Position numbers and translations under genes: made by a program. A stretch of DNA of 7,335 nucleotides from an uncultured Jannaschia sp. GTDB lineage: Bacteria > Pseudomonadota > Alphaproteobacteria > Rhodobacterales > Rhodobacteraceae. The notes beneath the pieces are model-generated. The model saw only the letters and a program-made list of their open reading frames with translations, had not been told where the DNA came from and made no database searches. Below, one piece after another: positions 1 through 6,061 of the stretch (positions within the stretch are counted from its first letter, which is position 1; each line of letters begins with the position of its first letter). Location of the stretch: assembly GCA_937916365.1 (NCBI GenBank), contig CALFSY010000074.1, positions 1 to 7,335 of the forward strand, in the 5' to 3' direction.

Positions 1-276
1 CTTTTCCGTGGGGTGCGCGGCGGCCCCCTAAACCCCCGTTTGGTGGCCCGCGCAATGGAACAGGTGCGTATGCAACTGGGCCTACCGGCCAGTGCGACAC
101 CCCACGCCCTACGTCATAGTTTTGCAACGCATTTGTTGAATGCAGGCGGCGATTTACGGGCAATTCAGGAATTGTTGGGGCATGCGTCCTTATCCACAAC
201 GCAGGTTTACACCGCCATAGATGAAACCCGCATTATGGAAGTTTATGACGCCACCCACCCCCAAGCCAAAGCATAG
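1..276 (+). CDS. xerC: Tyrosine recombinase XerC, C-terminal part (5' end outside window)
   Basis: This is the last 91 residues of a tyrosine recombinase. With XerD it resolves chromosome dimers at the dif site. The reading frame is open from base 1, so the gene begins upstream; the GTG at base 13 is an internal valine, not a start. Seen here: the catalytic HxxR box HALRH (H35, R38 of the window product), the second histidine in LLGHAS (H61) and the nucleophilic tyrosine in TTQVY (Y70). The first catalytic arginine and the lysine lie upstream. The tail VYDATHPQAK matches the XerC-type ending (E. coli YDAAHPRAK), which favours XerC over XerD or a phage integrase. The gene is convergent with hsp20, and I see no intrinsic terminator on its own strand. 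The family is near certain; XerC rather than XerD is likely. Confidence 0.93.
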   Translation, partial: LFRGVRGGPLNPRLVARAMEQVRMQLGLPASATPHALRHSFATHLLNAGGDLRAIQELLGHASLSTTQVYTAIDETRIMEVYDATHPQAKA

Positions 277-312
277 ATTGGCCAGGGTTTACGCCGCCCG
301 ATAAAACAACCC

Positions 313-346
313 TATAAATAAAAGGCGGCCCATAGATTGGGCCGCC
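313..346 (-). terminator. Intrinsic terminator of hsp20
   Basis: On the minus strand, a perfect 8-bp GC-rich stem (GGCGGCCC at 324-331 paired with GGGCCGCC at 339-346) encloses a 7-base loop. It is followed directly by TTTTATTTATA (323 down to 313). It lies 34 bases beyond the hsp20 stop codon, in the right orientation for that gene. On the plus strand the same hairpin is followed by CCTGTTGG and has no T-run, so it is unlikely to terminate xerC efficiently. Confidence 0.85.
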
Positions 347-379
347 CCTGTTGGCACTGATTTGAAAGATCAAATGAGA

Positions 380-835
380 TTACGCTGTTTCAGCCTCAAT
401 CACCTTTGCGGTGGGTGAGGTAATTTCGATACGCCGTGGTTTCAACGCCTCGGGCACTTCGCGCACCAAATCAATGTGCAACATACCGTTTTCTTGGCTT
501 GCGCCGGTTACACGCACATGATCGGCCAACTGAAACCGCCGCTCAAAGGCGCGCGTGGCAATGCCGCGGTGCAGATAGGTGCGCGTTTCGTCTTCTTTGG
601 CTTTGCGCGCTGTGACGATCAACTCCTGCTCGCGCTGTTCGACGTTCAGCTCACTCTCGCCAAAGCCGGCTACAGCGACCGAGATACGATACGCATTTTC
701 GGCGGTTTTTTCGATATTATAGGGTGGGTATGTGTTGGCCCCCGAATCCTGGGTCAAAGCACGATCTAGCATATCCGCCATCCGGTCAAAACCAACTGTG
801 GCGCGGTAAAGGGGGGTAAAATCAAAAGCTCGCAT
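380..835 (-). CDS. ibpA: Small heat-shock protein, Hsp20/IbpA family
   Basis: This is a 151-residue, ATP-independent cytoplasmic holdase that binds unfolding proteins in large oligomers and hands them to DnaK/ClpB. The N-terminal arm MRAFDFTPLYR is typical of IbpA-like proteins. The alpha-crystallin domain spans about residues 37-127, from YPPYNIEK through VAVAGFGESEL and GIATRAFERRFQLAD to GMLHIDLVREVPE. The C-terminal I-x-I motif (IEI, 136-138) docks neighbouring dimers. I start it at the ATG at 835 because GGAGG lies 6 bases upstream and the protein then begins as the family does. A GTG at 871 would add 12 unrelated residues and has no ribosome site. It follows glcF but has its own promoter and a structured leader, and it ends at a strong terminator. 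The family is certain; the symbol is by similarity, since alphaproteobacteria often carry several hsp20 paralogues. Confidence 0.95.
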   Translation of the reverse strand: MRAFDFTPLYRATVGFDRMADMLDRALTQDSGANTYPPYNIEKTAENAYRISVAVAGFGESELNVEQREQELIVTARKAKEDETRTYLHRGIATRAFERRFQLADHVRVTGASQENGMLHIDLVREVPEALKPRRIEITSPTAKVIEAETA

Positions 836-924
836 CGTTATCCTCCGTTGAGCAACAACAGTGATGGCCACCCATTGCAGGCGTGGCCGATTTGGTTAAG
901 CGCCGGTCCATCTTTGGCCCCGGC
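836..924 (-). promoter_or_regulatory. ROSE-like RNA thermometer in the hsp20 5' UTR
   Basis: The leader can fold into three successive stem-loops. The first is GCCGG (924-920) with CCGGC (906-902). The second is GGCCAC (888-883) with GTGGCC (871-866), extended inward by CC/GG around a bulged G. The third contains the ribosome site: UUGCU (855-851), a 6-base loop, then AGGAU (844-840), extended by UGUU (860-857) with AACG (839-836) across a bulged G. UYGCU opposite AGGA, with a G-G mismatch, is the hallmark of ROSE elements upstream of alphaproteobacterial hsp20 genes. These melt on heating and free the Shine-Dalgarno. The length (~89 nt) and the several hairpins also fit. A competing stem, CUGUUG with CAACGG, would place UUGCU in the loop. 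Pairing was done by eye. Confidence 0.72.
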
Positions 925-930
925 ACAGTG

Positions 931-960
931 ATGATATGTGTATGAAACGGGCCGGTTCAA
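931..960 (-). promoter_or_regulatory. Putative hsp20 promoter
   Basis: On the minus strand, TTGAAC (960-955) and TATCAT (936-931) are separated by 18 bases. This is a fair sigma-70-type pair, predicting a start near 924, exactly at the base of the first leader hairpin. The -35 overlaps the glcF stop codon (959-957). The same stretch partly resembles an alphaproteobacterial RpoH -10 (CATAT within ACATATCAT), so heat-shock sigma use is possible, but the match is too loose to decide. Confidence 0.5.
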
Positions 961-2261
961 CCCCCTTGGGATAAACCATTGACCATGGCCGCCGGTTGTG
1001 GCCCGCCCGTGGCCCAATCCAACAGTTCGGCGGTATGCACAATCGGTATGTCCATGCCAGAGCCAATTTGCATCATGCAGCCAATGTTGCCAGCGGCAAT
1101 CACATCGGCATTCAGGGTTTGCAGCGTTGCAACCTTACGTGCCTTTAGCTGTTGCGAAATTTCTGGCTGCATCAGGTTATATGTCCCCGCAGAACCACAA
1201 CACAGGTGGCTGTCGGCAGGTTCAACCACATCAAACCCCGCACGGCGTAGCAAATCTTTGGGCGCGGTTTTAATCTGTTGCCCATGTTGCAGAGAACACG
1301 CTGCGTGATAGGCGACCTTAACCCCCTTTGGCACGCTTTCGGGCAGGTCCAGTTTCAACAACAGTTCCGATATGTCCATCGTCAGGTTTGCCACTGTTTC
1401 GGCATCCGCCGCCAAAGCATCGCCTGCGAACATGTGCCCGTAATCTTTGACGGTGGTGCCGCAGCCGCTGGTGTTTATCACAATCGCGTCCAGGCCCGCC
1501 GCATTTTTTTCGCGCATCCAGGCGCGGATGTTTTGGGCCGCTGCGGCGTGGCTCTCGCGCTCTTTACCCATATGATGGGTCAGTGCGCCACAACACCCCG
1601 CGCCCCGGGCCACCACAACATCACACCCCAGCCGCGTAAGCAAACGGATGGTAGCATCGTTAATATCGGTGTTGAGCGCCCGTTGCGCGCAGCCCGTCAT
1701 CAACGCCACGCGCATTTTGCGCCCCCCTTGGGCCGGAAACGTTTGCGGGTCATCATTGCGTGACACGGGCGGAATGCGCCGTGGTGCCATGGTCAGCATG
1801 GCGCGCAGCCGCGCATCGGGGATAAGGCGGGCAAACGGCCGCGCCAGTTTGGCCCCAAGCAACGCCACCCGAAACCGCATCGGATAGGGCAAAATGCGCG
1901 CCAACATCCACCGCAACGCACGGTCATGCCACGGGCGGCGATAGGTGCGTTCGATATAGGCGCGCGCATGATCGACCAAATGCATGTAATGCACGCCCGA
2001 GGGGCAGGTTGTCATGCACGCCAGGCACGAAAGGCAGCGATCAATATGTTTGACAGTTTTTTCATCGGCGGGGCGCTGATGTTCTAACATATCTTTGATC
2101 AGATAGATGCGCCCGCGCGGGCTGTCGAGCTCATCGCCCAACACCTGATAGGTGGGGCAGGTGGCCGTGCAAAACCCGCAATGCACGCAGGTGCGCAAGA
2201 TTTGGTTCGACCGCTGGATCGCGGGATCGGCAAGCTGCTCGGGGGCAAAGTTGGTTTGCAT
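957..2261 (-). CDS. glcF: Glycolate oxidase iron-sulfur subunit GlcF
   Basis: This 434-residue subunit carries electrons from the flavin subunits of glycolate dehydrogenase toward the respiratory chain at the inner face of the cytoplasmic membrane. Two 4Fe-4S ligand sets are intact: C25-x2-C28-x2-C31-x3-C35-P and C76-x2-C79-x2-C82-x3-C86-P. Between them lies the conserved stretch ELDSPRGRIYLIKDMLE. The C-terminal half holds two CCG (cysteine-rich) domains, with GCCGALTHHMG around residue 223 and LCCGSAGTYNLMQPEIS around residue 354. Further cysteines sit in NTSGCGTTVKDYG and YHAACSLQHGQ. The length and order match E. coli GlcF. The ATG at 2261 lies 12 bases after the glcE stop with a weak AAGGGG site, which suggests translational coupling. 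A generic lactate or glycerol-3-phosphate dehydrogenase FeS subunit is less likely, given adjacent glcE. Confidence 0.95.
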   Translation of the reverse strand: MQTNFAPEQLADPAIQRSNQILRTCVHCGFCTATCPTYQVLGDELDSPRGRIYLIKDMLEHQRPADEKTVKHIDRCLSCLACMTTCPSGVHYMHLVDHARAYIERTYRRPWHDRALRWMLARILPYPMRFRVALLGAKLARPFARLIPDARLRAMLTMAPRRIPPVSRNDDPQTFPAQGGRKMRVALMTGCAQRALNTDINDATIRLLTRLGCDVVVARGAGCCGALTHHMGKERESHAAAAQNIRAWMREKNAAGLDAIVINTSGCGTTVKDYGHMFAGDALAADAETVANLTMDISELLLKLDLPESVPKGVKVAYHAACSLQHGQQIKTAPKDLLRRAGFDVVEPADSHLCCGSAGTYNLMQPEISQQLKARKVATLQTLNADVIAAGNIGCMMQIGSGMDIPIVHTAELLDWATGGPQPAAMVNGLSQGG

Positions 2262-2273
2262 GGATACGGCCCC

Positions 2274-3395
2274 TTATCCCATTAACCCTGGGTTCAAAAC
2301 CCCGCGCGGGTCGAATTGATGTCGCAGCCCGGCGCTTATCGCGGCCACGGGGGGTGCCTCGGGCTGAAACCTGGGGCTTGCGGCATCGGTGCCACCGCCC
2401 CGCACCCGCGTTGCGTGGCCGTTAAACACCCCCAGACGTGTGCGCACATAGGTGCCCTCGGCCACCAAAACCCAAATCAGGCCACCGCCCCAATCATAAA
2501 ACGCCTGCCCCCCCGTTCGGGCGGCAATATCGGGCCCGTCGCCAGGCCGCACAGAGATACGCCAAACGTCGCCGCTTTGGCCATGGAACGGGCCAACATC
2601 ACGGATATACGCCCACCCCGCACGCACCTGTGCGGGGTCAGTTTCAACCCGCGTTTCGCCATAGGGGGCCAAAATGTCGCGCAGCTTTGCGGTGCGATAG
2701 GCCACGCTATCGGCAAACCCTTCTAGGCGCAGCATGGTCACGGGGTGCCCGTCCACCCCTTTGGGTAAATGTGCGGCACCTGTTACCTCATACGGGGCGG
2801 CCAAGGCCGCGGCCATCGCCTGCACCGCCTGCGCATCGGTCAGGTTGTCGATCAACACACAGGCCTGCGTAGCGGTATCGGGCAACACCTTAAACGCCAC
2901 TTCGGTCAACACGCCCAGGGTGCCCCAGGACCCGGCCATCAATTTTACCAAATCATAGCCGGTGACGTTTTTCATTACGCGGCCCCCGTTTTTAATGATG
3001 TCTCCGCGCCCATCGACAAACCGCACCCCGATCAGGAAATCGCGGCAGGCCCCGGTTTGAACCCGCCGGGGGCCAGATACGTTGGCCGCCACAACCCCGC
3101 CGATGGTGGGATCACCGTTTGTGCCCAGCAGGGCGCGATGATCCATCGGCTCAAACGCCAGGCGTTGGTTTTCGGCGGCCAGCGTGGCCTCAATCTCCGC
3201 CACTGGTGTGCCCGCCTGTGCCACAAGCGTCAGAGCCCCGGGTTCATAAAGCGTGATGCCGCGCAACCCCGCGGTTGACAAAACCTGCGCCTCCACAGGC
3301 GGGGAAAGGCGCGTGCCCCCGCCCCGAACCCACAACGTGCCTGTGGTCGCGACGATTGTGTCACTAAGCTCAGATTCATTGGTGGGGGTAAGCAT
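2274..3395 (-). CDS. glcE: Glycolate oxidase FAD-binding subunit GlcE
   Basis: This is a 373-residue FAD_binding_4 (PCMH-fold) subunit of glycolate dehydrogenase, required with GlcD and GlcF for oxidation of glycolate to glyoxylate. The pyrophosphate loop WVRGGGTRLSP is near the N-terminus. It is followed by the core pattern DPTIGGVVAANVSGPRR, then a GACRDFLIGVRFVDGRG segment and VMKNVTGYDLVKLMAGSWGTLGVLTE, all typical of GlcE. The protein ends in the family's FDPRGVLNPG motif. I chose the ATG at 3395 (MLTPTNESELSD), where similarity to GlcE begins. A TTG at 3431 would add 12 residues of no recognisable character. Neither start has a good ribosome site. It is 12 bases from glcF and clearly co-transcribed with it. 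The gene immediately upstream is a desaturase rather than glcD. Confidence 0.93.
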   Translation of the reverse strand: MLTPTNESELSDTIVATTGTLWVRGGGTRLSPPVEAQVLSTAGLRGITLYEPGALTLVAQAGTPVAEIEATLAAENQRLAFEPMDHRALLGTNGDPTIGGVVAANVSGPRRVQTGACRDFLIGVRFVDGRGDIIKNGGRVMKNVTGYDLVKLMAGSWGTLGVLTEVAFKVLPDTATQACVLIDNLTDAQAVQAMAAALAAPYEVTGAAHLPKGVDGHPVTMLRLEGFADSVAYRTAKLRDILAPYGETRVETDPAQVRAGWAYIRDVGPFHGQSGDVWRISVRPGDGPDIAARTGGQAFYDWGGGLIWVLVAEGTYVRTRLGVFNGHATRVRGGGTDAASPRFQPEAPPVAAISAGLRHQFDPRGVLNPGLMG

Positions 3396-3448
3396 GGGCA
3401 ATCTGTGTAGGTTGATAGGGGAAGGCAACAATACCTAAAATAATACGA

Positions 3449-3480
3449 TGTGATCTCATAAACTGCTTTACACGATCACA
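3449..3480. repeat. 32-base interrupted palindrome between desaturase and glcE
   Basis: The arms TGTGATCtcaTAAA (3449-3462) and TTTAcacGATCACA (3467-3480) pair at 11 of 14 positions around a CTGC centre; the outer 7 pairs are perfect. Equivalently, it is two inverted copies of TGTGATC-NNN-TAA. A third copy lies before the desaturase. It sits 54 bases upstream of the glcE start and 24 bases past the desaturase stop. It could be an operator for glcEF. Read on the minus strand it is followed by TCGTATTATTTT, so it could instead be a weak, AT-rich terminator of the desaturase mRNA. The sequence alone does not decide. Confidence 0.55.
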
Positions 3481-3503
3481 CAATGCAACACGGCAGGTTA
3501 TGT

Positions 3504-4403
3504 TTACACAGGCGTTAACCCGTCACGCGCCGGTGCCGAACCGGGCCCTTGCACATTCCAGGCTAGGCCCAGATACGCCAATACGCAGATCAAAATATAC
3601 CCCGGATCGAACTGCCCCGCTTTAATGCCCAAAGCGGCCGAATGGGGAAAGGCGTGATGATTGCCGTGAAAACACTCACCAAAGGTTATGGCCCCAAGGC
3701 CGCGCAGGTTATACCCCTGAACCGGTAAACCTTGGATCACCCAATCTTGGTGCCCCGCTTTATGGGCAGCGTGGCCCACGGCCCAGTGGCCAATCAGGCT
3801 GACTGCTATGCGCAGCGAAACACCCCAAAGAACCCATCCAAGGCCGCCACAGGCATATAGGATCAGCACGATTGGAATTTGTTGTGCCATCCAATAGCGT
3901 TCTAACCAGCGATAAAAGGGGTCGTTTGCGATTTTGGGTTCCAACACAAATCGGGGCGGGTGTGTTAGGCGAAACTCACAGTGAAGTTGCCACCACGCAT
4001 CGCAAAGCCAGCCCGCCCCATGCGACGGATGCGGTGGGCAAACCACCTGCCGCTGATGCCAATCGCGCATGTCATGGGCGCGGATCATTCCAAAGGGCCC
4101 CGCCATCCCCACCAGTGTGCCCAACCACACCAAAATACGCTCCAGCCAAAGCGGGGTTTGAAAGCTGCGATGAATCAAAAGGCGGTGCATACCCACCGAA
4201 TGGCCGACCATCAGCGTCGCCGCCGATAGCCCCAAGAAAACAACCGCACCACCCACAGAGGGGTAAAATACCAGCGCCGCAAGGCCGCCCAAAATATGCC
4301 CAAACAACCAAAGCGATTTTACCGGCGACCAGATAACTTTCCCCTGAGTGGCCGAACATGATGGCCCTGGTATCACCCGTTCGGTTGGTATCAAAGAGGT
4401 CAT
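3504..4403 (-). CDS. Membrane fatty acid (acyl-CoA) desaturase family protein
   Basis: This is a 299-residue integral-membrane di-iron enzyme of the fatty acid desaturase superfamily, expected to insert a double bond into an acyl chain using O2 and reductant. Visible histidine boxes: H73-RLLI-H78, preceded by H68; a divergent middle box, H110-DMRDWHQ, with H125 and H128 following; and H246-GN-H249-H250 in CFHGNHHAFP. An extra GHWAVGHAAH cluster (206-214) resembles the additional ligand region of delta-9 desaturases. Hydrophobic stretches lie around 30-65, 90-105, 175-205 and 268-285. The gene sits between glcD and glcE on the same strand, with gaps of 88 and 108 bases, so it may be its own transcription unit. 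Substrate and position of desaturation cannot be told. The ATG at 4403 lacks an obvious ribosome site but fits the family's N-terminus. Confidence 0.85.
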   Translation of the reverse strand: MTSLIPTERVIPGPSCSATQGKVIWSPVKSLWLFGHILGGLAALVFYPSVGGAVVFLGLSAATLMVGHSVGMHRLLIHRSFQTPLWLERILVWLGTLVGMAGPFGMIRAHDMRDWHQRQVVCPPHPSHGAGWLCDAWWQLHCEFRLTHPPRFVLEPKIANDPFYRWLERYWMAQQIPIVLILYACGGLGWVLWGVSLRIAVSLIGHWAVGHAAHKAGHQDWVIQGLPVQGYNLRGLGAITFGECFHGNHHAFPHSAALGIKAGQFDPGYILICVLAYLGLAWNVQGPGSAPARDGLTPV

Positions 4404-4415
4404 TTTAAGGCGTCT

Positions 4416-4428
4416 TGTGATCTTATAA
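4416..4428. promoter_or_regulatory. Single copy of the TGTGATC-NNN-TAA motif upstream of the desaturase
   Basis: TGTGATCTTATAA matches TGTGATCTCATAA at 3449-3461 at 12 of 13 positions. It lies 12 bases upstream of the desaturase start codon. On the minus strand it includes TATAAG, a possible -10 hexamer, and the 8-base palindrome CTTATAAG (4422-4429) overlaps it. I could not find a good matching -35. It is a candidate operator or promoter element shared with the glcE upstream region; no regulator can be named. Confidence 0.4.
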
Positions 4429-4491
4429 GGTTAGGAGGCGTTGATTTTGTTTTCTCTCTCAATAAAGATGTTAGGATTAAATGCATACGTT

Positions 4492-5937
4492 TTACGCCGC
4501 ATTGCGCTGCGTTCGCCGCGCCTGCGATGTGGCTAGGGGAAACACCTTGGCCGGGTTTAACAACCATTTTGGATCAAACACATCTTTCACGCGCATTTGT
4601 GCCTCTAAATCCGCGGCGGTGAATTGTGCGGTCATCAGGTCGCGTTTTTCGACACCCACCCCGTGTTCGCCGGTCAAACATCCGCCGACCTCGACGCAAA
4701 GTTTCAAGATCGCGGCCCCAAATTGTTCGCACAGTTCCAAATCGCCCGGTTTGTTGGCATCAAACAAAATCAACGGGTGCATGTTGCCGTCGCCCGCATG
4801 GAACACGTTGGCCACATCTAGGCCAAACTCTTGCGACATTTCGCCGATGCGGCGCAATACGTGTGGCAAGGCCGAAACCGGGATTGTGCCATCTAGGCAT
4901 ATGTAATCGTTGATTTGCCCCATCGCGCCAAAGGCCGATTTGCGGCCCAGCCAGATGCGCGCGGCCTGATCGGCATCTTTTGCTTCGCGCAGTTCAACGG
5001 GGCTGTGTTGGCGCGCGATGGGTAAAATGACGCCCAGTTGTTCGTCAATCTCAGACGGCGATCCCTCGACCTCGACAATCAACAAGGCCTCACACATGGG
5101 ATAGCCGGCCTTGGCAAAGGCTTCGGTCGCCTCGATGCACGGGCGGTCCATGAACTCAATCGCCACGGGCAATACGCCCGCTTTGATAATATCGGCCACG
5201 CAGGCGCCGGCGGCCTCGTTCGTGGTAAACCCAATCAACACTGGGCGCGCGCCTTCGGGTTTGCGCAGGATGCGCAAGGTTGCCTCGGTCACCACGCCAA
5301 GCTGTCCCTCGGACCCGCACACCAGGCCCAACAGATCATAGCCCCCCGCATCCAGATGCGCGCCACCAAGTTCGACAACCTGACCGTCCATCGTGACCAT
5401 CGTAACACCCAACAGGTTGTTTGTGGTCACGCCGTATTTCAAACAATGCGCCCCGCCGGAGTTCATGGCGATATTGCCCGCGATTGCGCACGCCAGTTGC
5501 GACGATGGATCGGGCGCATAGAAAAAATCGGCCTCTTCCACAGCACCAGTCACGCTGAGGTTGGTGCGGCCCGTTTGCACGCGAATCAGGCGGTTGTCGT
5601 AATCGACCTCTAACACCTGGTTCATGCGCGATACGCCCAAAATCACGCTATCGGCGGTGGGTAATGCCCCCCCGGCCAGCGATGTGCCCGACCCACGGGG
5701 CACCACTGGCACGCCTTCATCATGGCAGATTGTCAACGCTGTGGCGACCTCTGCGGTGGAGCTTGGCAAAACCACCGCCAGGGGTGGGCATTTATACGCC
5801 GTCAGCGCGTCGCATTCATAGGCGCGCGTTTCTGCCGTGTCATGGATCACCGCCGCGTGGGGCAGGGCCTTGGTCAAGCGTGCGACGATCCGATCCTTTT
5901 TTGATAGGATCGCGGTATCGGGGGCGGGCATATCCAT
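4492..5937 (-). CDS. glcD: Glycolate oxidase catalytic FAD subunit GlcD
   Basis: This 481-residue FAD-linked oxidase is the glycolate-oxidising subunit. The FAD_binding_4 domain covers about residues 50-190, with PRGSGTSLAGG (80-90) gripping the pyrophosphate and GNIAMNSGGAHCLKYG (154-169). The FAD-oxidase C domain carries HAGDGNMHP (380-388) and GEHGVGVEKR (423-432), and ends in FDPKWLLNPAKVFP. These match GlcD and the wider D-lactate/glycolate dehydrogenase family; the nearby glcE and glcF make GlcD the best reading. I start at the ATG at 5937 because AAGGA lies 8 bases upstream and the family N-terminus (MDMPAPDTAILSKKDRIVARL) begins there. The open frame to 6099 encodes nothing family-like and crosses the divergent promoter region. 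Despite belonging to the same enzyme, it is separated from glcE by the desaturase. Confidence 0.94.
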   Translation of the reverse strand: MDMPAPDTAILSKKDRIVARLTKALPHAAVIHDTAETRAYECDALTAYKCPPLAVVLPSSTAEVATALTICHDEGVPVVPRGSGTSLAGGALPTADSVILGVSRMNQVLEVDYDNRLIRVQTGRTNLSVTGAVEEADFFYAPDPSSQLACAIAGNIAMNSGGAHCLKYGVTTNNLLGVTMVTMDGQVVELGGAHLDAGGYDLLGLVCGSEGQLGVVTEATLRILRKPEGARPVLIGFTTNEAAGACVADIIKAGVLPVAIEFMDRPCIEATEAFAKAGYPMCEALLIVEVEGSPSEIDEQLGVILPIARQHSPVELREAKDADQAARIWLGRKSAFGAMGQINDYICLDGTIPVSALPHVLRRIGEMSQEFGLDVANVFHAGDGNMHPLILFDANKPGDLELCEQFGAAILKLCVEVGGCLTGEHGVGVEKRDLMTAQFTAADLEAQMRVKDVFDPKWLLNPAKVFPLATSQARRTQRNAA

Positions 5938-5966
5938 CGGTGTAATCCTTTTGACGACTGATATGG

Positions 5967-5995
5967 AAAATATGCCCGTTTCATGGGTAAGGCAA
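5967..5995 (-). promoter_or_regulatory. Putative glcD promoter
   Basis: On the minus strand, TTGCCT (5995-5990) and TATTTT (5972-5967) are 17 bases apart. They lie 30-58 bases upstream of the glcD start codon, in the 124-base gap between the divergent glcD and CopD-like genes. I did not find a convincing promoter pair for the plus-strand gene in the same gap, nor a clear GntR-type (GlcC) operator. Confidence 0.45.
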
Positions 5996-6061
5996 CACAA
6001 AGGCGGGGTATCCTTCGGGCGCCTCTTGCGTTGGGGCAGGCATTGGCGCACATGCAATGGT

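Noticed and set aside
284..313. AGGGTT/AACCCT inverted repeat after xerC as a possible terminator
   Set aside because: The 6-bp stem has an 18-base loop and is followed by A-rich, not T-rich, sequence on the plus strand.
272..340. 10-base direct repeat CATAGATTGG at 272-281 and 331-340
   Set aside because: It is short and one copy includes the xerC stop codon while the other spans the loop and stem edge of the terminator; it is compatible with chance or a tiny local duplication.
476..769. Plus-strand open frame of 97 codons opposite hsp20
   Set aside because: It is antisense to a clear Hsp20 gene, has no recognisable domain and no ribosome site.
1278..1763. Plus-strand open frame of 161 codons opposite glcF
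   Set aside because: It is a mirror frame of an intact GlcF; its composition (many His, Arg, Pro, Cys) is typical of antisense translation.
3872..4336. Plus-strand open frame of 154 codons opposite the desaturase
   Set aside because: It is low-complexity, rich in Pro, Lys and Ala, and fully antisense to a gene with clear histidine boxes.
4441..4539. Short plus-strand frame starting TTG after a GGAGG-like sequence
   Set aside because: A ribosome-site-like AGGAGG at 4433-4438 precedes it, but the frame is about 32 codons, mostly antisense to the glcD 3' end, with no other support.
5038..5613. Plus-strand open frame of 191 codons opposite glcD
   Set aside because: It is long but antisense to conserved GlcD sequence, has no domain I recognise, and ends without a partner gene. 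Long mirror frames are common in GC-rich DNA.
5837..6061. 75-codon N-terminal extension of the CopD/HemJ-like gene
   Set aside because: It overlaps the 5' end of glcD and has no family similarity; the family N-terminus starts at 6062.
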